Assembly (NCBI RefSeq): GCF_001949145.1
Contig: NW_019091369.1
Coordinates: 4,349,293-4,405,390, forward strand
DNA from: Acanthaster planci
Lineage: Eukaryota > Echinodermata > Asteroidea > Valvatida > Acanthasteridae
Direction: 5' to 3'
DNA: 56,098 nt
The notes under the pieces are model-generated. The model was not told the DNA's origin and searched no databases. It worked only from the letters and a program-made list of their open reading frames with translations. Below, piece by piece: positions 36,001 to 48,000 of this stretch (positions within the stretch are counted from its first letter, which is position 1; every line of letters starts with the position of its first letter). Made by a program: the position numbers and the translations under genes.

Positions 36001-39000
36001 TGTCCAGTTTAGATGGCAGATAGGGTTAAATCTGTGATACGTACATGTACCTGACCTCCTGATATTATTTCATGTACAGTTACAAGTGGTATGTACCAGT
36101 GACGTACACCACTGCAAGCAGCCCAGACTTTGATTCACCGAGAAGCATGTGGCTGAAACCACAAGATGAGTTTGGTAAGTACATGTATTGATGTAAAAGG
36201 ATTGAAGGATTTTTCTGTCACACGAATGACTGAACTGGCTGAGGACTATTAGGATAGTTTCAAGAATTTGTTGGAGAGGTAATGATCTCTGAGGTAATGT
36301 CTGTGGCTATAAAATGTGTCCTTTGGTGTTTCAAATTTTCAATTTGTTTTTGATCATGACAGGTACCTTGCAGCTTTCAGGTGGCAGTGATGATGACTGG
36401 TTGTTGGTGAACATCAACCAGAGAGGAATGTATCGTGTCAACTATGATGACAAGAACTGGCAGTTGATTAAGATGCAGCTAAAGACCCATCACTTGGTAA
36501 AACATGTTAATTTTGTTTTGTGATAAGATATGTCGCATGCAATAATGCAGCAATAATTGTTAAGCCAGGGAGGGACGGGTGGTTGAAGGAGAGGTCGAAG
36601 TCTGCCCGCAAAGTTACTTGAATTGGTAAAATAAGTAAATATTGTTTTGTGATAGAATATGTCTCATGTAGGAAAGCGGCAATGATTGTTAAGCCAGGGA
36701 GGGACTGGAGGTTGAATGAGACGTTGAAGTCTCCCACAAAGTTGCTTAAATTTGATAAAAGCATGTTATACTAAAGCTTTGGTAGTACAAGTTTGTAGAA
36801 ATTCAAAAGATGTTGTCTGGCTTATATTGATCTCTCTAGTAGCAAGGAACAAGTAGCCCCTGTCAAAGACCCTAGATCATCCTTTACCGAGGTGGCTTTT
36901 TTGTTTGTCCAAACATGTTTCATAAGATGATTCCAAGTGCCAGCCGAGCTGCTCTCATTAGTGATGTCTTTAGCCTTGCAAGGGCCGGAGAGGTCAGCCA
37001 CCCTACTGCTTTAGATATGACCAGCTACTTGAAAGGAGAAAGAGACTATGTGCCCTGGTATGCTGTGGATCATGCTGTAGCATTCATCAAGAGAAATATC
37101 AGAAGGAGAGGAGCCTACAACAACTTTAAGGTAATGTTTTCTTGTTCTTAAATTTTTCCTGGGCATATTTATTCCTCAATAATTGAGATGTTTCTTGTTA
37201 CTGTCACAGTGAAAAGTGAACTTCCTTCAAGTTTTGGAGCTCTGTTTTGGAGAATGTGTGAGGGTTAATGTGTTCAAAGATCCAGTCGCTTGGGCAATAA
37301 CCCAGCTTTGAAACATTTTGACTATTAGTTTTCTCCACTTTCTTTATAGAAATACATGCTAAATCACATAACTCCGATGTACGAGTATACTGGATGGAAC
37401 GATGAAGGGGACCATCTGAAAAGGTTGGTACAGCATTATGTAATTGTCATGACTACTGTTTAGATTCAATACTTTGTGTGGTATCCCCAAATTGAGTCAT
37501 ACAACATTAGTTTGCTGAAAATTTGGATTCCTTTTCTTCAGGTTGAGCCGTGGACTTGCCATCAGTATGGCATGTGGCTATGGAAATCTTGATTGTCAAC
37601 AGACATCAGTGAACCTGTATGCGGAATGGATGGCCAACAAGGACCACAGCTTGTGAGTGATGCTTTTTATAAGAAATTTGATCACTTGTTAAGAATAGTC
37701 TTTAAAATCACATCTGATGGTACATGGCCAAAAAAGATATGGATTCAATTTTTTTAATGAGATGCTAAGTGTTTTGCAAAATACACCCACTTTGAAACCA
37801 TGTCTTGATATGCAGGGTGAGTTTAATTTTGTAAACATAAAACCTATTTCTACGTTCAAAAGAAATTCTGTTATTTTTTCTTGTAGTATTCATCCAGATG
37901 TACAAGCCACAGTGTTCTGTACAGCCATTGCACAAGGAGGCAAAGATGAGTGGTTCTTTGCTTTTGAACATTACCAGAACCCCAATACTAGTACCTCCAT
38001 GAAGTCAACACTGCAGACAGCTCTGGCATGCAGCGATAAACCATGGATTCTTAGAACGTAAGTGTGGCAAAGGATCCATTTAATATCTGGCGAATTATTG
38101 ACAATAGATGAATTTTGATTGAAGGGGAAGAATCATCTTTTTTTATATTTGTTTGATTTATATGTCTATATTCTGAACTTGCAGTTATCTGGATAGCATC
38201 TTGAACAGCAGCATCATTAGAATACAAGATGGAGCAGCTGTGTTACAAGCAGTTGCTGGAAATCCTGTGGGTTTGCCTCTGGCTTGGGACTTCTTCCAAG
38301 CAAACTGGGACTTCTTGAGAGCTTCGTAAGTCCATAGCCTGTAGCCAACTGCTTTTTCATTTTTAATACTTTCTCATCCTTTGTGCAAATCCTCAAACTT
38401 TGAGGGTTTACATATTATGTACCAATTGACACTGGCTAATATTCTCTCTGAATTGTTTGACCTAATTGAAGTTATCCAATGATCTTTGGTTGTCACCTGA
38501 CTTCTTGGTCATCTTTTGACTCTGTGTCATCAGCCATTGTATTTGAGGCTTTAGTTTGCCTACAACCATATTTGATGTCCATCATTTGACCCTGGGCCAG
38601 TTCATCATGTGACCCTGTTGGGATTCATTGTTTGACCTCACTGTTATTTGACAGCCAGTTGACCCTGGGCGGTCCAGTTCATCATGTGACCCTGCGGGGG
38701 TTCCTTGTTTGACCTCTGTTATTTGACGGCCTTGATATCTTTTGATTTAAGACCAGACTCTAACAATAGCTTCATCTCTCATTTCAGGTATGGTGACACA
38801 GTGTTTGTGCTTGATTCACTGATTAGCAAACTTACATTTGGCTTCAACACTGAATTTGAACTGCAAATGGTAATTATATGTTTTGGTCTGAAGTTAGTGA
38901 TACATGGATTTATAGTCAGAGTAAATTGTGGGCGTATGGTAATGCTTCCCTGTAATTAGATGTCAGGACATGAAATAAATCCGTCCAAATGAGGCTGACT

Positions 39001-42000
39001 ACTCCAAGATTGAATGACATGATGATTTCAATGAATGTGCCAGTTTTTAGTCATCATGTACTGCAGAGGGGTCCTTTAGTTTTCCAACTTTGTACTGCAG
39101 TGTGCTGAAGTCTGAAGGGTTTCTACTCTTCGATATAGATTCAGATAGAAACTGTCAAACCATTTTTGTTTGTTATAGGTGAAGCAGTTTATTGCAGACC
39201 ACTTAGACTTAGGTTCTGGTGCACGTGTGTTTACTGAAGCCGTAGCTGTTATTGAGTCAAATATAAGATGGATTGATCAATACTACAAAGAGGTAGCAGG
39301 TTGGCTAAAGGAAGCTGTGTAAGTAATAACGCTCTGGTTGTTTTGCATCCCCAGATAGCCCACAGACTAAACTGACTGGCATCAGATTATATTAATCTCC
39401 TGCAATCACCATCCTCAAATTATACTAACTTGTGGACTTCCCTTGCCTTTGGTTTATTTGTCTTACACAAGATCATTCATGTTTGATTAATAAATTGTGC
39501 AAGTAGAAATCAAAATGATGAAGGTGTTTTTTGCAGAAGTTTTATTACAAAAATTTTTGAAAGGGTTTCTCGTATGAGTTTTGCTTGCTATAAATCAAGT
39601 TGTAGTTCCCATTGCCTTATACAAATACTATTATCTATAATCTGAATGATTTGTTTGTCATAGCATGGACCCCTGGGAGAGGATTCGCCTTCCAGATGCC
39701 GTCTTGCCCATCTCATATGACCTCAAGGTCCGAACAGACCTGACCAATTTTGTCTTCAATGGCTCTGTAAACATCTTAATGGAATGCTCTGAAATGACCG
39801 ATGTCATTCTTATACATAGTCGAGACTTAACTATCCTAACTGATACAACTACCCTCAAACGTGAGGATGGTGAAACAGCTCCAGGATTCAAGATTCCTCC
39901 GTGGCTGTATCAGTACCAAGATTTCCTTGTGATTGAGCTGGATTCACTCCTTGAAGTTGGAATCAAATACCGGCTACACGTTGAGTTTAATGGCACCCTG
40001 GCAGATGACTGGAGTGGTTATTACTGGGATAGCTATACCTTGAAATCAAATGAGACAAGGTGAAGTCCGAAAAATATCGAAGTTGTATGTTTCTTGGTAT
40101 TCTCCATGGCACAAACTTATCGCTTTTAAATTTCTATTAACCTGGACTTTAGCATACATTATTCAAGGAAATTGATAGAATCCTATTGATTTATGTTTTG
40201 TAGGTACAAATACTTGGCAAGTACATTCTTAACACATACCAGTGCCCGCAAGGCTTTTCCATGTTTTGATGAGCCTGACATGAAAGCCACCTTTAACATA
40301 ACCTTGGAGTATGAGCCCCAGTACCATGCCTTAGCCAACATGCCTATGAAAGGATCACCAGAGACACTTGATGGTGGATGGATGCGAGCAACTTTTGAAG
40401 AGAGTGTCATCATGTCAACATATCTTGTCTGCTACATAGTTAGTGATTTCAAAGCCAAGTTTATGACCACACAAAATGGTGTTGAGGTAGGAATCTGGTT
40501 AAGAGTGATTATGTAATATGAAAAGTTTGAAAGAAATGTTTGGTTATTTTGAATTTAATCCAGAGAATTTATTCTGTTTCCCATTTTGTAATGCTGATGA
40601 GATTATTAATTATCGATAAAAAGAAATTGTTGGATGTGTGAAAAGAGTGGAGGAGGTTTTGAAATGATAGAGCTAGTGGTGCTGAAAAGCACAATTATGA
40701 CCATGTTTACCTGTCTGTTTAACTGAACAACAGTTAAGAAGACTGTATGCCCCTTTCATATGCCAACAATTCAGGCTAAAACAATTTAATTATGTGTTAA
40801 AAGATTTGAATCTGTAATATTACATCTTTACTTCAGCTTGGTGTTTGGGCTCCAGAGGATTCAATCAACGAAACTGACTATGCTCTTCAGAAAGGAGTGG
40901 AAATTCTGGACTACTTTGATAACTTATTTGGATTAGATAACAAATACCCTTTGCCTAAATTGGGTAAGTCTTTCAGTTTAGATGCAACTTCTTAATAATA
41001 ATTTATTCATTTATAAACCACAAATTTCATATAGATATGTTCAAATGCGCTGTACAATGAAGACATTAAGTGTGGAACAATGAATACATTTAAACATGAT
41101 TGAGCCGATGGCATACTCGGGCAGCCGCCAAACGACCCAAATTCACCAACATCAGTAAAGGGGAGACAGTGAGAAGCAGTTACAGTTTTAGAGGCGGGAG
41201 GAAAACCCCAGAGGAATGTTCTGGGTAAAACCAATGAAGTCAGGTAGGGACTGAAAACCCAATCCACATGTGGACCGGGCTGGGAATCGAACCCGGGACC
41301 ACAGAGGTGGAAGGCGAGGAAAAAACTACCTTGCCAACTTGATTCCAGCAGTATCTTACCAACGTGCATTTTGCTTAAACCCTTTCCCATACATGCAACT
41401 ATATGCATCTACATCCAAATGTTCTGGATGGAATATTTACATCAGTTGTAGAAGACATTGTGTCATTAGATGTAGCTGTCTATAACCAAGGGCATTAATG
41501 AAATAGGATGTAAACAGATCTCATTCAAAACAGCAAATGGCAGAAAGCGGTGCTCAGCTTTGTTGATGTTAAAAACTAGGCCAGGGTTGATAAAAGTTGC
41601 GTCTCCTGACAGTTTTCGTTGGATGATTCATACATGTAGGTACATGCTATTACGTACACACAATCTAGTTGGACTGATGAAAGCTTAACTGTTTCCATTT
41701 TTATATCTTCTTTATCAGATATGATTGCCCTACCTGAATTGAATGTTGGTGCCATGGAGAATTGGGGTTTGATTACTTATCATGAGGAATATCTCTTGTA
41801 TGAGGAGGGAGTGTCATCAGCAAAACAGAAGGAGAGAGTCTGTACATTTGTCTCTCATGAGATAGCTCATCAAGTACGTAAGGTCTAGAATTTTCACAGT
41901 GACAGTTTTGAAAACATTCACTCGGTACAGAGCAAAGATGTTACTTTTTTTTCTTGTTCCTCTATTTTTGCGGGGAGATAAACATTAATGTTGGATTTTT

Positions 42001-45000
42001 GCCCTACCCGACATGTATTTTAACACTGACTGCTCAGTGTTCAAGTGTGCTTGTGGGTTTTTCACAAGCCTTCGGGTCCATACACTGAGCATTCAGTGTT
42101 AAAATACACATCGAGCAGGGCAAAAATCCAGCACTAACCTTGTTCCCCATAAGAAAATATTTATTTGATTCCTGGACAAGTTTTCCCCTACCCTCCACTT
42201 ATTAAGATGATTCCTTAATTTATAGATTTTGACCCAGCATCATGGTGCTTTTGTAACAACATAGTTTGCTGAATTGCTTCTTTTACACTTTGAACTCCTT
42301 TGGTTTAAACTAATGAAAGGAATGGAGATACAACAAACTCTTTTTAATCTATAAAAACATAGAAATCCATAAAAAGAGAATCTTCACTTTCCGTATCATT
42401 TAAACTTTCTTGTCCAGGAACCAATAGTTGTACAACATGTACTTTCTCATTTCATTATCTCATTTCATAACATTAAATTGCAGTGGTTTGGTAACCTGGT
42501 GACAGTTAAATGGTGGGATGATATATGGTTGAGTGAGGGATTCACCAGTTGGTTGGAGTTTGTAGGAGCTGCTTACGTAGAACCAGACTGGAAACTGGTA
42601 AGAATTGTAATAATTGTCATCAAAATTCTTGCTATAATGTCATAACATAAGATACATGTCCTACGGTACCAGAAAGGATTTGGTCATAAAATTGAGTAGA
42701 CATGAGAATGCAACAATGCATGCACTAGAGCAATATCATATTGAGACCTGATGAGTTGAATCTGTGTAAGACTGATAACTGATCATTTCAGACAATACAC
42801 GTAAGTCGATTCATGCTGAAATATGTAACTTGTACAAAGAAAACCTGCATTGAATACATTTGGTTGGCTCTATCAGCAGACTGTTTTTTGTTGCAGGTTT
42901 TGAAAGCATCATCTTAAAGGGATGATCCCTTGATTCCATTCTGACAAACATCAGCAACTGCATTTTTTTATTTTGGTTACTCTAGGCATTAAGTTTTACA
43001 CTACAGTTGAGACAGTTGTTGCATGTAAATGACTGTTTTGGCCAAACTTTATAATGAACATGACGATTATTTTTCCTGACAGTGGGACAAGTTTGTGGCA
43101 TATGATAGTGGAAGAGCAATGGAAATAGATGCAAAGACTACATCACGGCCAGTTATCAGCAAAGTACATCAAGAAGACGACTTAATTAATGTTTTTCACT
43201 TCATCGCCTATATGAAGGTTTGTGATCCTATTCCCCTTTTAAAGGTTAATAATTTTGATGAAGACATTTAAGTTAGCTAAATCGTGAGATACCTAACAGT
43301 TAATCCCATTTCCCTTCAGGTTAAAAAGCTTACATGTATATAAATGGACATTAGCCAGGATTTTAAGAAAGTCTTGTTTGCATTACAGCCAAATTGCCAT
43401 TGATCCATGTTGGAAAACAAAATGGGGCTGTTTTGTATCAGTTGCAGTGAAAATGTCTCTTTTGCGTGCTGTAAATTAAACCTGCTTCCAGATTACGTTC
43501 TTAAATTTGAGTCTTTTTCCGTGAAAAATCTTAATTCAAGATTTTATGTAAAATTTTTTGTTCATTTTTAAGAGCTGTAATAATATTTGTCGTGTTGTAG
43601 GGTTCTTCTTTAGTACGTATGGCAAACCACTTTGTGGGTCAAGACACATTCTTGAAAGGTCTGAAGGTGAGTAGTAAAATAATTGTTCTGTTTTGTTTTG
43701 TTTCAGAATTATATATATTACAATTCAAAAGTGTGCAAGATCATAAAGCTTGATTTCAAAGCCCCTCATTAAACTTGCACAATATTAACTAATCATATTC
43801 TTTTGCAAGAAGTATTTACTTTGAATTACACATGTTATTATCCAGTAAGTTATCAGTAATCCCTATCCAGTGGTTTTTTTCAAGTTAAAAGCTACTATAA
43901 ATATCTGTTTTTCCTTTACGTGCAGTAAGACTCCTTTACAAAAACGCATTATTGAACAAGATGTACACATTATTATGTGGTTAACTTTGATAACAAGACT
44001 TAAATACCTAGACTTAGGTTGTATAATAGAATACATTTTGTGCCTTTACATCAGGCATATCTAAGGGAATTGCAGTACAGAAATGCAGAGAACAGTGACA
44101 TGTGGTATCACATGAACGAGGTAGGAAGAAATTCGTTTAATTACATTAATGTTTCAAGTAAAGCTTTATCTGTGATAGAACTGCTTAGTGTGGTCGAGTC
44201 TTGTGAGAATTAGAAGTACCATTATTGATGATATTAAAGATAATACCTTGCTCGTTGAACCTAATTTTTGTACAACACAGTTTGAAGATATGACTGTTAT
44301 TTGTGAATTCAGGCAATAATGGAGGACAGAGTTGATCTTGGAGATGGCATAACTGACATAGCCACTGTCATGGACACATGGACCAATCAGATGGGCTTCC
44401 CAGTTGTCACGATCACAAGAACTTACTCTGGCGAAGCTAACAAGATCACTGCCTCAGCTACACAGAAGAGATTCCTGACAGACCCGTCTTCTGACACGAC
44501 ATCGCTGTACCCAGACCTTGGGTAAGTTATTGGCTTCTTGTCTGGAGAAAGGGTACCTATTAAAATCTTGAGTAATATGTTTCTTCTTTACAATGTAGTT
44601 AAGACTACGAATTTTGACTTCTTGTCTTGAGAGACTGTTTATGATTCTACCAGCAACATAATCTATAAACATCAAATTCTGTAAAGTTTGCACATGAGCA
44701 AGTAATGTTTTTGTTTTCCTGAAAAGCTTGGTTTGCCAGAATGATGACATATAAAGGTGTTGTAATTGACCTGTAGATACACATGGCATGTACCCTTGAC
44801 TTACACATCTGGAGGTAATCCTAACTTTGTCAACCCTGAGATTCAGTGGATGAGACCAGAGGATCAGATCAGTAAGTTTGGCGTTTATTTTACTGTTCAT
44901 TTATTTACACATGTTTGTATTCAGATCACCTTTTCATATCTGAAGAACTAGGTTATCTCCTCATCATATTGTATTCATAAACTTTTTCAAAAATGTTGTT

Positions 45001-48000
45001 TTATTTCACTAAATTCGACATAGCATGAGTCTGCACATTCAACCCATTATTTTCTAGTGGCCATATCATTTTGACACAGTAATATTTAACCCTTAACCCT
45101 AACCCGGAAGGGTGTATGTGAAATCGTATTGAAATTGGAGGATTTGGGACTGTTAGGGTTAACTGGTCAGTAGGCGCACCACATTTGAGATTATGAACCA
45201 AATGTGATGAATGTCCATACGTGAACTTAAGAAAAGAGGAGGATTTAAGTTATCCTGTCAAAGTAGTATATATAAATAATGACTATTTATAAGTAAAGTG
45301 GTAAGAATAATTTCATTTAGTGTTCTGTTTCACAAGGTTTCGACAATCCTGTTTCTTACCACTCACTCTAATCATTCCATGATAACCTATTTAGTTTCTT
45401 AAATGTCATAATCTTACCGAAAAGAGAAAATGTTAACAGTGTTTTTCATTTATCAGTATTGCTCAGAATACCGTTCGTGCAAAGATCCATGAATGCACCT
45501 TCAGCATGTACACACATGGGGTATAAATGTTCTCTCTGTGTGTGAAGAGCCGTGATGGTGTGTACCCAGCAGGTGTGCTGTGAGGCTGTATAATCCACGG
45601 TTATAGCCTACAGTCTTGCCGTGGATAAAAACCAAATAATTTATGTCATATGGTCTGCAATTTACTTATGACAGAGATTTTTTCAAATGTTGTATAATGG
45701 ATAATTATCACACTGGCATGTAACCCCATATTGTACCCTGTCTCCTGTCATGTATTAGCTGAACTTGTATTGGACAGTGTTGGTGGGAATGAGACCTGGC
45801 TTTTGGTCAACATTAATCAGACGGGTTTCTACATTGTCAATTATGATGAGAGAAACTGGGCTTTACTTAGCGCTCAGCTGCAGACAGATCACACAGTACG
45901 TACCATTTACAAAAAGGAGTAAATGTTGGAATACATGTTGTATCTATCTCTGTTCTTATGTTCCCCTTTCTCCGTTTACTCATAGATTAAAAAACCTAGG
46001 AATAGAGGTGACAATTCATTAATTTTCTTGGTTTCCATTTTTCGTTCCCATTGAAGTCTTACAATTTCATGGTGCAGTTATTTGATATCTTCAGGCGATT
46101 TCAGTACCGACTCGCTCAGCCCTCATCTATGATGCCTTCAATTTAGCAAGGGTAGGAGAACTCAGCCAGACTATAGCACTGGATCTGACATCTTACTTGG
46201 ACAAGGAACAAGACTTTGCTCCCTGGTTCCTAGTCAAACAAAGCTTGGATTATGTCAGTGAGAATTTAGCTTTGGAGAATGCCAATGAGAACTTCATGGT
46301 AATATACTTTCTTTGAAATGCTGTTCTTTGAATCTTTGAAATGCGTACAAACTGTTTTGCTCAGAAATGAAAAACAAGCTTAGAACTTATTAACTGACAC
46401 TGAGGGTTTTTCAGTGTAATGTTTTATGACCGCACATTCCAAAAGTTCAGACATAACAAGGAGAGCAATATACCTTTGATATCATATGTATACAGTACGA
46501 GGTGAATACCTCGTACTGTCCTTCTTTGATTTGAATTTCTTTTCACGAATGCGCAGTAAGACTCCTTGTCTTTGTTTTTTTTGTTATGTTTTGCAGGAGT
46601 ACGTGAGAAATAAAGTCACCCCTGCATATGAATACATTGGCTGGGATGATAAAGGTGGTTATGATGCAAAGTGAGTAGGAAACCACCAGGAAAATTTTTG
46701 TGGCCACAAAGAGGTTTAAAGGTTGATTAGAAGGGCATTTATTTGTTCTATTTCATGAAGTTTGTCATGTCTGTTGAAGTAACTCTCACGAGTAAATGAA
46801 TATGGAGAAGCTGTGTTTGTTAGACTCTATATTTCCAAACTTTAATAGACCGACAACTCAATTTTTTTATTCAACCATCACAGGTGACGTTTGGGGATAT
46901 AAATTCTTGTTGCTGTGGCTTACATGTAAGAGAAAATGATTTAAATGAATGAGCTAACACTGACTTGATTAAGCTTCATTTGTGTGATTTTTAAAGGTTG
47001 GCTCGTGTTGAAATTATTGGTGTTGCTTGTAAGTTTGGCAATCAAGACTGTGTTAGCAGAGCTTCTAGGCTATACGCTGATTGGATGATGACTAACAAAA
47101 CAAACACAATGTAAGTTGCCAATAATATCAATTTTTCTGCCATGAAAGCTTCACCTAAACACCATACCTTCAACTATCTAGAAATTGTCACAAATAAAGA
47201 TCAATTATCCAGAAGAATAAAGGATCTGTGACATGTTTGCAGTAGTCAATATTTGGCATTATTTATGATGTGATTAAATTTGTTTTCAAGACAATATTGG
47301 TTGTGCAATCATTTGGGAGGTAAAGAGATATTTCTGAGTCATTTCAGTCTCGGTCTTGGCTCAAGATCTTTATGTTTCTAGTTTTTGTGGTACAGTACTA
47401 TCTGCTGTAAATATAACTTACAAACACACTCATAGTGATAAAGGCCTGGGACTGCCCCATTTTGGACATTTTGCCAGTAAAATTTGATATTTAATTTTGG
47501 TGTTTCAGGATTGATTCCAGACTTCAAGAAATAATATTCTGTACAGCCATAGCTGCAGGGGGGCAGCGGGAATGGGATGCGGCCTATACAGCTTATACTG
47601 ACCCTGATGTGGAATCTTCACTCTGGAATGTTCTAGAAAATGCCCTGGGATGCAGCCAAAGTGAAACTGTTTTGGAAACGTACTGTGTTTCTCAAATAAT
47701 TATGATGATGTTGAATATGACTATCTCCAAGAATGAAGTTTGGAGAATTAAGTATAGAGTACGTATGTATGAACTTTGAAGAATTGGATAGAGTCATTTC
47801 TACAATTTTTTGGAACCCAACCCAGTCTTTGGAATGTGAAGTGTCCTGACCCCTGGTCGTCTGTGTATTGTTGGATTTAAATAAGCTTGAGTCTACCACT
47901 TTATGTAAGTTTGTTCAAGGTGAAGGAGGAGAAACTATTTTGAGCTGTGGAACCTCAATTTATGTATGGATTGATAATCCATATACAAAGATTTTATGTA

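Noticed and set aside
39665-39667. ATG as an independent start of unit C
   Set aside because: It directly follows an acceptor and the exon matches exon 2 of B and D; a start here would leave the enzyme with neither anchor nor signal. Kept only as an alternative.
41007-41408. 133-codon open frame on the minus strand
   Set aside because: It runs through the SINE body and its tRNA-like promoter; not a gene.
44454-44900. 148-codon open frame on the minus strand
   Set aside because: It overlaps two real plus-strand exons of unit C and their intron, with no similarity of its own.
45088-45165. CCCTTAACCCTAACCC and TTAGGGTTAAC, telomere-like words
   Set aside because: Only two or three units, in inverted order and within an intron; no interstitial telomere array.
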